In this document: piece by piece, positions 38,501 to 50,500 of the stretch
Numbering within the stretch: the stretch's first letter is position 1
How the letters are laid out: each line of letters starts with the position of its first letter
Assembly (NCBI RefSeq): GCF_030272615.1
Contig: NC_081412.1
Span: 540,472,335-540,536,334, forward strand
Source: Cryptomeria japonica
Taxonomy: Eukaryota; Streptophyta; Pinopsida; Cupressales; Cupressaceae
Length of the DNA stretch: 64,000 bases
Reading direction: 5' to 3'
Notes under the pieces: model-generated
The model's database searches: none
Seen by the model: the letters and a program-made list of their open reading frames with translations, nothing else
Told to the model about the DNA's origin: nothing
Position numbers and translations under genes: made by a program

Positions 38501-41500
38501 AACTAACTCCATGTTTTGTTCTATTGAAGTTACAGCTGACTCACTATCTACGCTTGGTTGATTGATCAAGGATAAGGGTTGATTTCCCTCTGCATTTTGT
38601 TCTTTGTCTACAATTGATTTCTCTCCAACTCCACTCAACAATTGTCGAGGGACCTCAAACTCCTACTGTCCTTCAACTCTAGGGAGGTCTTAGTCCTTGT
38701 CCTCCTCTTCAGCCTTACCCTTATTCTCATTCCCTTTAGTGGCTTCCTCATTTTTTCCATCACCTTCCTCTTCTTGCTCTTTCTGTTCGGGATCCTTTTT
38801 TTTATCCTCTTCATTGGGCTGGATTTCTCCCTCTCCTCGGGCCCATCTAGATCAATGATTTGCATCCCCATCTCTTGTACATTAGGCTCTTGCTGATCTG
38901 TTGTTTCAACGATAGCTGAAACGATTTGTTGCGCGAGAGGGGTGGATTGGCGCTCTACCTCAGTCACGTCTTTTGCTCCATGGGTATCTTCATGGCTCCT
39001 TACTGGTAATTTTTCTTGTGCATGGGCCTCAAGCGATTGGCTTTTATTTTTCTTGGATCTCTTGGATGCTCATGACCGTTTACTAGCCTTCGCCTTCTTT
39101 CTCTTCTTCTTAGGATTCCTCTCGGCCTCTCCTTCCTCTTGTGCAGCAATTGATGCCTCCTCCTATTCTAATGAGTGAGACTCAAGACCTCCCATCAGGT
39201 TATAGGTGAACTATATGCCATCACGGTTACCTCTTGAATACGCTGATGGAGCCAGGCATCAGAATGTCCCTTGGGACCTTCCATTATGATTCCCAAATCG
39301 ATGACCGGGTCCTGAGACCAGTTGATCGAAGGTGGGTGATCTTTTATGGCTTCATAAGCCTAATGCTGTGTGCGGTTCCCATAGTCAACTAGTTGATCTG
39401 GAACTCGGGAGTACTCAAAGGTTTGGAATTGATGTAGATTGAGCCTAGAGTACTCTCCTACGAACCTCGAAATTATCTGTGCAACTAGCCCAGTAATCCT
39501 TTATGTTCATTTTATGCTTATAGTGGCGACCATAAGGTTTTCGTCCTAGTAATGTAGGATCAAAGTTCTTTCTACAGGAATGCTCTTGTAGGCAATACGA
39601 CGCCAGCTCATCAATTGATGGTTTAGCCTGTGCATGAGTTTTGAAGTATACGTCGTTATCCCCTATTGCCATTGGTAATGTGACTCTAGACATTTTCTTG
39701 TCTCTAAGAACCTACTCGGTTGCAAGCGCATGTCTGGCAACCTCCAGGAGCACCATCTTATCAGTGGGATATCTAGGGCGCTGGTAGGGAGTGCCTTTAA
39801 AGCCTAAGATTCTCAAGTAAGAGAATCGGGGAAACTTAATATACCATGTCCCATACTTCCAATCATTGCGATGGCCTGCTTGGATAACCTATATTGAAGC
39901 CCCTCTTGCATCGTCCTAACCATGTGCATGGTGAAGGCAATGTTCACATGGTCATATTGGCCCACTGCATAGGCTATGTTGTTCTTCTCCCTCTAACTTA
40001 TGTTGTAGAAATGCAGTTGAGGGTAACAGTCATATACTTTTATCTAATTAGGCTTGTTTCCAATGTCACCCAAGCGAATCAATCTCGATAGTCTAGGATG
40101 TCTTGCGAACATATACACCATATAAGAGGACATTGTGAAGTACCTCTTCTCTGCAAGTTGAACTACCTGCATATGGATGTTGTCATTGATGATTTGACGT
40201 GACCTTCCCTACAAAGACCTCCTCTGCGTAGTAAGGAATCCACTCCTCAAACGTATTGGAGTGATGGAGCCCCATGACTCGACTGAGTAGAGTAACCATG
40301 TCTCTGTATTCCTCACTGAACTCACTCCAGTAGACTTTCTTGAGGATATTGGCAATAAGGGATCTCTTTTCCTTAAACCAAATTTCATTCATTTTTCCTT
40401 TGCACTTATTGGGATTGGTGTCATATATTGCCTAAGCCTCTTCTATTGTCACCACAATTGCCTCCTTGGAGATTGGGATGTCAAAAGCTTCTCCAATAGC
40501 CTCAAGGGTGAAATCTGCCATCACTGTTCCGTTTGCAAGTACCACCCTGCTATCCGGCTAATAGTGTTTGGAGCTTTCCACAACAAGCTCATAATTTTGG
40601 ATAGCCGACGGGAATCCAGCAACCTATGCAATTCCACTCTCCACCATCTTTTCCATGCTCTCGTGGACATTTGCAGCGTATACTCTGTCTCTAAACTGTT
40701 GGATATTGACATGCCCAAAATCAGCGTCGACCACATTATCCCAATTACTTTGGACCCTTGACTCTCGCATCAACCCCTGATACTCACATTTCATCTTCTC
40801 CAACTTGCGGGGGTTGTTAGTCTTAGACGTTTGGGAGGTCCCTAGTGCTTCAAGTGCCTTAGAGGATTCAACCACCTTGGGAGGCATCTACCCTGCACAC
40901 CAGGATGTGAATTACGAGGCGGTTTCAAAAGCATAAATGAGGTTAGCGGTGCTCAACAACGGCATTAGTATCAAAATGATTGATGATCATTAAAAAGCAT
41001 AATGGCAATTTTTATTTTAAAAAGTTGTAACTTGTTGTTCCAATTTTCAGATTCATTGCATGGCTAGTAATCTTGGTTTTGGCGTGGATTAAGTTTACAA
41101 TCCCATTGGCTTGGGAGTGTTATGTAGTTTGAGCTTGTTTGAAACTTGTTAACTTAATGCGCTCTGCGTTTCATACTTATTTACCAAATGTACGGAGATT
41201 TTTTGAGCATTTGTGTCATGTCCCCTCTTTAGCTCTGTCTAGCAGAGTCATGTGAGTTAGCCTATTATGGAGTCTTGTAGGCTGGCAATGGTGGATAGAG
41301 ACTCAGTCAGGATATTCAGTGTTTGGATTTGGTGTTTTTGGCAGTAGTAGACCAATTTGGAGCAGTTCCTTGATTTTAGGAGGCAGTTCCTACTTTTAGG
41401 AGGTTGTGATAGCGTCCAAGGTTGGGGTTCCATGAGACCATTCCTTGGTTTCAGTTTCAGGAGATTTGGGTGTGTTTCCTAGTTTCTAGGAGCATCCCTA

Positions 41501-44500
41501 GATTTTAGGGATGAGACTGCCAGTTGATCCATGATTTCCGACATCAGTCACAGACAGGTGATAGGTTCAGTTTCAGGTTTTTGGTGTGTTTCGAGCTTTC
41601 TATAGCTATTTGGGTTATATTTTTAATATATTTAAATATTTCCTAAGTTAGCGTTTTAATATTTTAAATAAGGCTATGTCTATAGCCATTTCGGAGTAAT
41701 AAGGGGTTTTTGGCTTCATCTGGATTCGTATGCCCATGTGTTATAGCTCGTTGGAAAGGTCGTGAACTTTTCTAAATAATTTTCACTTGCCAGGGTCCTT
41801 TTCGCACTTGGAGTTATTTTATATTGAAAAAGTGGTGTTTTCTCTATACTTGGGCACCCAATATTGGGAAATATGACTTTATATTAAAGCGCACTTTTCA
41901 TATATCTTTAGGGTTCGATTTGGAAGGAAAGAGATATTGAAAACCTAATTTCTCATTATCTTTTACATATTGAAAACTTGTTTGGTGCGATATTGCTCTG
42001 GTAGAGCAATTCTTCAATCTGGGACGCAAACCCCATGATTGGTACTGGCTGGGACGTAGCCCTCAGCTATTGATTGGCAGTGGATTCTTTTGGCATTGGC
42101 ATTATTGGTCAGAGTGTATGCGCTATTCGTTGTGGAGATTCAGATTGCTTGGTGAGGGTTTCATTAGGGTGGTTGAATTTCCCAGCTAGGGCGTGATTGT
42201 TTCAGCTTGATGCCACCATCACAACAGGTACACTATACGCTGGAAGTGGTGAAGACTTTCATTCAGCCATAGCTGGTGTTCTTGGTTTGTGTTCATCATC
42301 TACCCTTCAGTTGGCACCATTATTGGATGTAAGCACATCCCCAGTGTGTAGGGAATAATCTAGCTATTATAAACCAAAAATCTGCCTAGTACGATTTGTA
42401 TCAATTCTGATTTAATTGAATGTTCTTACTTGTTTCAGTTTCCTTCCTTATTTGCTGTTCTTTATTCATTACTTGTTATATATTCAAAAAATACAAAAAG
42501 AAAACAAACATTCTGCAACTTCTCTCTATTCTGTAAGACCATCAGCAAAAATCACAAGAAAATATAGTTTATTATTTTAAAAATTACAGCAGATCAGCAA
42601 GGGGATCCATCAAGGATCTTTCAATTTGAAGGTCTTTTTGAGTGATGTTTTGAAGTTTTCTACTTTGGCTGAAAATCTCGAAATTTTTCCAAGCTGGGTT
42701 TTCAAAGTTTATTATAGGCCTTGGTTATGCGTGTGTAGCCTAGGGTTTAATTTATGATACCAAAATTTGTACAATATAAATTGCAAGTAACCCTAGGTTG
42801 ATATATGGCATTCATCACTATCCTGGGAAAGGACTTATTTATCAAACCTTCAAAGAATTGATGCATACCTAGAAGTGGTTGGAAATGCCTTGCTTACCGT
42901 GAATGCCCCTTTTAGATGCGATTTATCCTCGCAGTCAAATGCTTCCTTCACTAGCACTTAGACCTTCTTTGTGCGAAGCCTAGGGTCTTCCTCAGCTCTT
43001 TGATGCTAAACAGTGGACCTCCCTTTGGAGAAATAGCACCCCTTTATGGAAGCAATTTATAGCCAAATGAAAAAAAAAAGAAAATGCCCTTGGCTGATTA
43101 TCTCCTATGATACTTCAAACTCTATCCTCTTAACCCAATGCCAAGTCGTCTCCAAGGAGCAATTCGGCAATTTGAAGGTGAAATGCACAAAAAAAGCTTC
43201 GAACCTTGAGACACGCGGCCCATCGACTCCCTCTAGCCTATTTCGCACTTATCATTTCGCTGCTCATGGGAAGAGTTTGGCAAATGGAAACATGAAGGCG
43301 AGAAAAAAAAGGGCACTTATATTTCAATGCGCATAACTTTTCGCATCCCCTTTGATTTATTTTTCGCTTGACTTAGCTTGACGCCATTTAAAGGGAGAAA
43401 CTTGGCATTTAGAAGCAAGCATGCAAAATGATACGCCTTATGTTTTGCAATTCATGCTTTTAGGGCTCTCTATTTACTTCACTTCACTTAAGACCACAGC
43501 ACTTCAAGGGAAAAACTTAGGCGACTTAGGACGAAAGTGCCAAAAAGTTTCTTTAACGATTTTATTTAATGTTTTCTTTTCAAGGAAAACTTCAGGTTTT
43601 TGAGGATGAAATGAAGGCGATTTAATGTGGAATATGAAAGAAAGACTTTGCTTTATACTTTACGCATCATTGAAACCCTTCTTTACTTCATTTTCCTTCT
43701 TAGCACTTCACCACTTAAAGGGAAAATCTTGGGGATTTTGAAGTAAAAATGAAATACGTTTTAAAACGACCCTCTTCTTTTATTTTTGCTTGACTTGTCA
43801 TTTCGCTAACTTAAGGAAAAAGTTAGACGAATTTATGAAGTGCAAATAAGTGTTTCTTGTCTTTACTTCGATTGCAACTTATCTTTGTGTGTTTTTTCCC
43901 TTTAATTCGTTTTTAATCTTAACTTTGCACCTTTTTTTTTAAAAGGGAAAAGTTCGACAAAATTAGGCAAATGTGCAAAGAGGTTCCCTTTATGATTTCA
44001 TTGAATGTTTTGCAGGGAAAACTTCAGCCATTTAGAAAGGTTTTGTAGAAGGCGTTTAAATTTTGAAGCTTATAAATTCATCGAATTCCCTTCCTTGTCC
44101 TTTATTCTCATTCAACTCAACTTAATACCTCGTTGCTTTAAAGGGAAAAGTTAGGCAATTGAAGGCTAAAGTGCAAAAGAATAAACACTTAATGCTTGGC
44201 ACCTACAATTCCATCAAACTCCCCTTTTTCTCGTCTAAAGCCTAACTTGCACATTGTCATTACAGGGCCACTCTCAGGTACCTTGCCTCTAAGAACCTAC
44301 ACTTTGACAACATTTTGGAATTCCAGCCTAAACAACTCTTCTCAAGTCCTATGGCATCCTTTAGCCAGACTTTCTCTTTCTTTTGCATCTCACTCTGCCA
44401 ACTAAACCAAATTCCTACTCAGAGCCGCGACGAGGCAAACAACGAAAAGGGGGTCCTTGTCGGCGACGGGGAGCGTGTGCAAGGCACAACAAGTAGGAGC

Positions 44501-47500
44501 AAGCAAATAAAATAGGAAGTTATAGTGCCAATAAATATCCTTTAGCAAAGAGAAGATCTCAACAAATGGAGGCCCCTATACCCTCATCTAATCCTAGTGC
44601 TTTGGTAGAGACCCACCTATTTTTAACCATCCTTGAGGGAAAACCTCTTACAAGTAAGAGACCAATGAGACCTTTGAAAATGGCATTTCAAAATGAGCTT
44701 TAACATTGCTAATTGGATTTATGCAAATGGGTTGGTTTGCAATGTTGCTCACTCACCATATTATTGAAAAATGGTACAGAAAGCATGAAGAAAACTAGAT
44801 CAAACCATTTTGACACCGCAAAATATCATAAAACAATATATGTGAATGTCTTGATTTCTATACGATAATCTTTACATTTACGTTCATTTACCTCTCTAAT
44901 ACATCAACAAAGTGATGCAATCTAGTGTGTGGACCCTTCTAATTTTGAAAATGCAACATGCACTTTACATGCTTTGAAGAAATTATGGTTGAGTCATGAC
45001 ACTCACAAACTACTCACCTTTCCCTCAATCTAATTGCTACAAAAGATGCTTTCTTCAATCTACATACCTCATGCTCCTTTCTTGCAACCCAAAAGGCCTA
45101 AAGCTAAGACGTGCACTTCTTCCTCAAAGCTGCCATTGAGGCAGGTACTCCTTATGTCCATTTGATGGAATTTCCAACCAAATTGAGGTGTCATGGCTAG
45201 AACTAAATGAATAATGCTCATCTTTGTTGTAGGAGACAAGTTCTCCTAATAGTCAATACCTTCTCATTGTGAGAACTCTTTTAAGACCAATCATACTTTG
45301 TACTTGTCAAGTGTACCATTACCTTTGTACTTGACTTTATACATCTTCGCAACCAATTCGTTTCTTCGTTGGTGGAAGATTTGAAAAAACCCAAGATTTG
45401 ATTTTCATGAGACTCTTATGTTCGGTTTCCATAGCCTTTTCACATTCAAATTTGCCTTTTGCTTCCTCAAACACACACGGCTCGTTAATTTCCCAAATGT
45501 TAGCCATAGGAGCAAAGTTAACTATGTTCTTGCTCTTGCCTTTGAATACTCTTTTTAGAAGCATCTTCATCAAAATCAATGTTTCTATCATGACTTGGTC
45601 TACTTGTTTTTTGTGTCATTTGGATCCTGATCCAAGTTATCCTAAAAAATATCTTTTGGTACTAATACTTGTTTGAGAGACTCCATGTGCTATGAATCCT
45701 TCCCCTCTTCAAGTGGATCCAACTAAAGATCAAAACCTAAATCCTTAGCCTTGATAGGCTGATCTTAGTAATTTTGATCTTTGAAGGGCCCAACTTCTTC
45801 GTCAATCACAACATCCCTGCTGAGAGTCGGGTGATCAATGTCAACATCAATCAGCCTGTAGGCTGATTGATTTTCACTATACCCTATAAGCATTCACTTC
45901 TTACTCTTTGAGTCCATCTTGGTTCTCTTTGCATCTAGAATCCAAACATATGCTATAGAACCGATACCTTAAGGCGACTCACTTTCAATTTCCTCCTAGA
46001 CCAAGCTTCCTTTGTGGTCTTCTCCTTCATTGCCTATGGCGGAGACCTATTGAGAAGATTAACTGCAATATAATTTCCTTTGCCCAAAACTTCTTGGGAG
46101 CACTCCTATTCTCCAACATACACCGGTCCATCTCTATAGTTCTACAATTCATTCTCTCAACTACTCCATTCTACTGTAGAGTATAGCGTGTGGTGTATTG
46201 ACATTTTATACCATGTTTAGCACAAAAATTATTGAAATCATTTGAACAAATTCACCTCCATTATTAGATCTAAGAGTTATGGTGTCACATCCTAACTCTT
46301 TCTCTACTAATGATTTGAACTTTTGAGAAATTCCTAAAACACATCTAATTTTCACTTCAAGAAAAACATCCACATTTTCCTATTGAAATCATCAACAAAC
46401 AAACGAAAGTACATAACACTAGTGACTGATGTCATACTCATTAGTCCACAAATATCTGCATGAACCAGCTATATAAATCTCTAGGCTCTCCTAGATTGTC
46501 CATCTGAAAAAAGAGTTTTGTTTTGCTTACGTACTTGGCAAGCTTCACAAATACCCTATTTTTTGTTGTTGTATATCAGGTAAACCTTCTACCAAATTCT
46601 CTTGTGCCAACTAAGAGAGGTAGGTTAAGCTGAAGTGCCCATAGTGTACTGATATCAAATGCACTCTTGGTTGCCAATGCATGCTCTTGAATCTCTCCAG
46701 TATCAACAAGTCGATACAAACCATGATCTTCGATATCAACAGCAATGGTTTTCTTGGATTCCTTGTCAATATTATAATTTATATGTTTGCTAGTTATGAC
46801 ATCCAAATTGGGTCAATGGTGTATAATTTGACTCACTGAGAGAGCAGATTGAGTTCCATTCACAATACATATACACATTGAGAAAAATGAGATTTTTCCC
46901 TCCAAAAATTAATAAGGTTATGCATTATAAGACGACTCAGGATTTAGGTATGGTTGTTTGTTATAGATGGAAGGAGTCTTCTGATTGGCCGCCAGATGGT
47001 TCAGAGAGGGATCGACATGAACTTACTCAGATTCTAGCTTCTAGGGAGTGCAGCTCCTTGGTGGGACCGGATGTCCTAGACTAGGGAGGTGATTTGTCTA
47101 GCAAATATTTTGTTTTTGCTGGATACTTGGAGCTTAATAGACAGTTGTTTGGAGATATTGAGGTACCCTGGTGGAAGCAGGTTTGGAGTAAATTTTCTTG
47201 GCCTAAGTGCAATTTTTTTCCTGTGGCTGGTGGTTCATAACAACTATCTTACTTGGGATAATCTGTGCAAGCGGGGTTTTCAGGGTCCCTCAATGTGCAT
47301 CATGTGTGGCAACAATGAGGAGTTTGTGTCTCATCTTTTCTTTCAATGCTCCTTTGCTGAGGAAATCTGGCACTTTTGGTGGACTGTTTGGGGTCAGTCT
47401 TGTTGGCATGTTTCCTCTTTGTTTGAGTTTTGGGCCCGCTAGGGTAAACCCCCTGCTAAAACTTCTTTTCTTCAGGTGGCTTGGGCTCTCGGTCGTTCTT

Positions 47501-50500
47501 TTCTCATTTGGCATGTGTGGGTGGAAAGGAATCGGAGGATTTTTCAGGATGTTAGAATGGATGCTATACACCTGTGGTGGAAAATTATCCACTCTTCAGG
47601 AGACTGTTTTGGCCAAGTGTGATGTGACGAGTGGTGTGGATCCAAGGGAGGTTGTTATTTGCAATCGTCTGACTCTACGTCTTCAAGGAGATGCTTCAGT
47701 GATTGTTGGTCAGCACAGCAGGATGAGGTCTAGACAGCTTGTGTAGCGGATCAATCGTGAGGGTCATTGGTCACCCCCTCTTCCTGGAGTTTTAAAACTT
47801 AACATTGATGGCTCATCTCGGGGAAATCCTAGGCATGCTGGCATTGGGGGAGTTGGCCAAGATAGTTTTGGTAATGTCCAATTTATTTTTCCTATTTACA
47901 AGGGCTTTCATAGTAATAATTTGATGGAGGCTCTTGCTATCTCGTATGTTGTTCAGCGTTGTTGTGCTCTTGGTTGGCGTAGGATTATTTGTGAGTCTGA
48001 TTCTCAAGTAGTAGTGACTTTGTTGACTGGGCAAGAGATTGGGGCTGTTAGCTAGCACTTGGCTTTGGTTATCCAACAGATTCTTCAGTTGTGTACTTCC
48101 TTGGATTTTGTTACCTTCACACACATTCCTAGGGAGTGGAATGGTGTTGTTGATTGTTTGGCCAAATGGGCATTAGTTCATATGCAGGATTGGAATATTT
48201 TGGATAAGGAGCAATTGCCTCCTGATATGGCTCATGTGCTTGATCAGTTAGTTGATAGTGACAGAGCCCTATAGTGCTCTTTCTGTTGGGCTCTTTGCTT
48301 CTTTGTGTCTCTTTGTTGTTTGAATAAATTTTTACCCCTCTTTTAGTTTAAAGACTTTTGCCTCTTTCAAAATTATGAAAAGGGCACTACACCTTGACCC
48401 TACTGAGGGCACTACCTTGACACCTTGAGGGGCAATACACTCAAATGCCCACCAAAATCATTTAATACATTTTGTAATTATATTTTGCATAAAAATTATA
48501 TTTTTTTAAGAAAATTAAATATTTTTTTAGTTCAAAGTTTTGTTGTGTAAAAAAATTTATCTATGAAGTCTGAGTTGAATCTAAAATCATAGCACCAAAA
48601 ATCGTTTTAGAAAAAAACTAAGATTTAAATAAGAAAAAATCAAATTAAAAAAAAACATATATTATACTATGAAATAAGTATAGATAGAGAAATCGAATTG
48701 ATCTCTCTTCTATTTGAGGTAACTTGGGAGAGTATAGTTTGACATTGGTGTGTTTCCTTAGACATCACAGGTAAAAATCAACACAAAAATGGTGGAAAAA
48801 CCCTATTGAAAATTGTCAATAAAAGCCCCATAAAAAATCGCCAATAGAAGCCCTATGGAAAATTGTGGGTAGAAACCCTCCAAAAAATTGACTACATTCC
48901 AAAAAATCAATGAAAGTCGGTGAAAACAAATCAAAATCAGTGAACAATGATATTTAATAAAGAATTGTGTTTTTATAGGCAAAAAATTGAGAACTTTTCC
49001 ATCTATGATTAATCACAATTTCCCCAATATTTTGCCAATTTATGCTTTATGGGACTCTATATATATAAGCCATGTATGATTGAGCTCCAAATGTATTACG
49101 CACAAAAAATGGCATCCATAATACCACCGTCTATGTTAGGTTTTTTGATGTGCAAGCTGTAGAAGTATCTACACATGGCACCTGCATAAATTCAACCCTA
49201 TTGATAGGTCCAACTTCTACCTCAATAGGCAACAAAGTTTGTTGGGAGACATCAACAAGACATTATTCAAGCCCTAAAGTCATGCCTTAGAGCATTTGGC
49301 AAATGCCATTTGAAGCAATGAATGCCTCCATGACATTGAACCACAAAATTGCATTTCAATTTATTGGGATTGAGCTTGTGTTTGCACTAAGTCCATGCCA
49401 ATCCCTTTCACACAACATGATCAGAGAAATCAGAAAACAAAAAAAGAGTAGATAACATCCATTAGAATTATTGTTTTTAAAAAAACAAGATCTATTCCTA
49501 ACCTTTAAAAAAATAGTTTAGGAATAGGGTAAGGGTTTGCACAAAAAACTTAAAGTCCTTATCCTAATCTTAAACGCGCACTCCCCCCCCCCCCCCCCCC
49601 CCTCCTCCCCCCCAAAAAAAAAAAAAACTTTAAGATTGGGGATTTGGGTTTAGGCTTTGAATAAAATTTAAAACCTAACCGAACTCTAAACTAAAAATGG
49701 TTCAGTAGGGCTTAAAACTTCAAATTTAATAATCATAAACTAAGTCACAGAATTCGCCGAATTTCATGTATAAAATTCGAAATTCGTCGAATTCCATAAA
49801 AATATTAAAAATTCGTTCTAATTCAGACACGTGACTGGAGGAATAAGCATGAATCTTGAGTGGAAACGAATAAGTTAGTCTCCTTGCACGATGTTGGAAC
49901 CATGGTTTTTGCCCCCACAGACCTGCTAAGAGGCGCCACAAATGATGGTATGATTGTAGGAGACGCTGTCAATCTGATGAAAACAGTAGCAAAAAAATGC
50001 CTCGGAGATTTTTGCAACCCTGATGCAATGGATAGCCGAAGATATTTTCCATAATAAATATATTATAGGCTCATGGGAAACTCCATTGCGATCTTAAAAT
50101 GCATTTATTATTTAACATATTATATTTAATGTATTTATTATTTATATATTAATAAGTTAAAAAATAAAAAATTTAAACAATTTAAATTATAATATTTTTA
50201 AAATTTATTGTAATGTATTAAAAAAAATCATTATATAGTTTTATTTTTAATGATTTAATACAATATATGTAAAACATTTAAATAAGTTTTTAAATTTGAT
50301 ATAATATTATTTTATTTTAATAAATAATAAATTTCATCATTTTATTTCATCTCTACTTTATTTTATTATATTATTTCAAATCAATTTTAAAATGTTAAAT
50401 TATTTTGACAATTTAATGAATTTATTATTTATATATTTATAAAAAATCAAATTTATATAGGCGAATTTTATGTCGAATTTTTTGCTTGCCGAACTTCATC

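Noticed and set aside
38642..39178. Plus-strand ORFs (Leu/Phe/Ser-rich, membrane-like) opposite the decayed accessory ORF
   Set aside because: Antisense of the Lys/Glu-rich disordered region of the minus-strand pseudogene. The hydrophobicity is a strand artefact.
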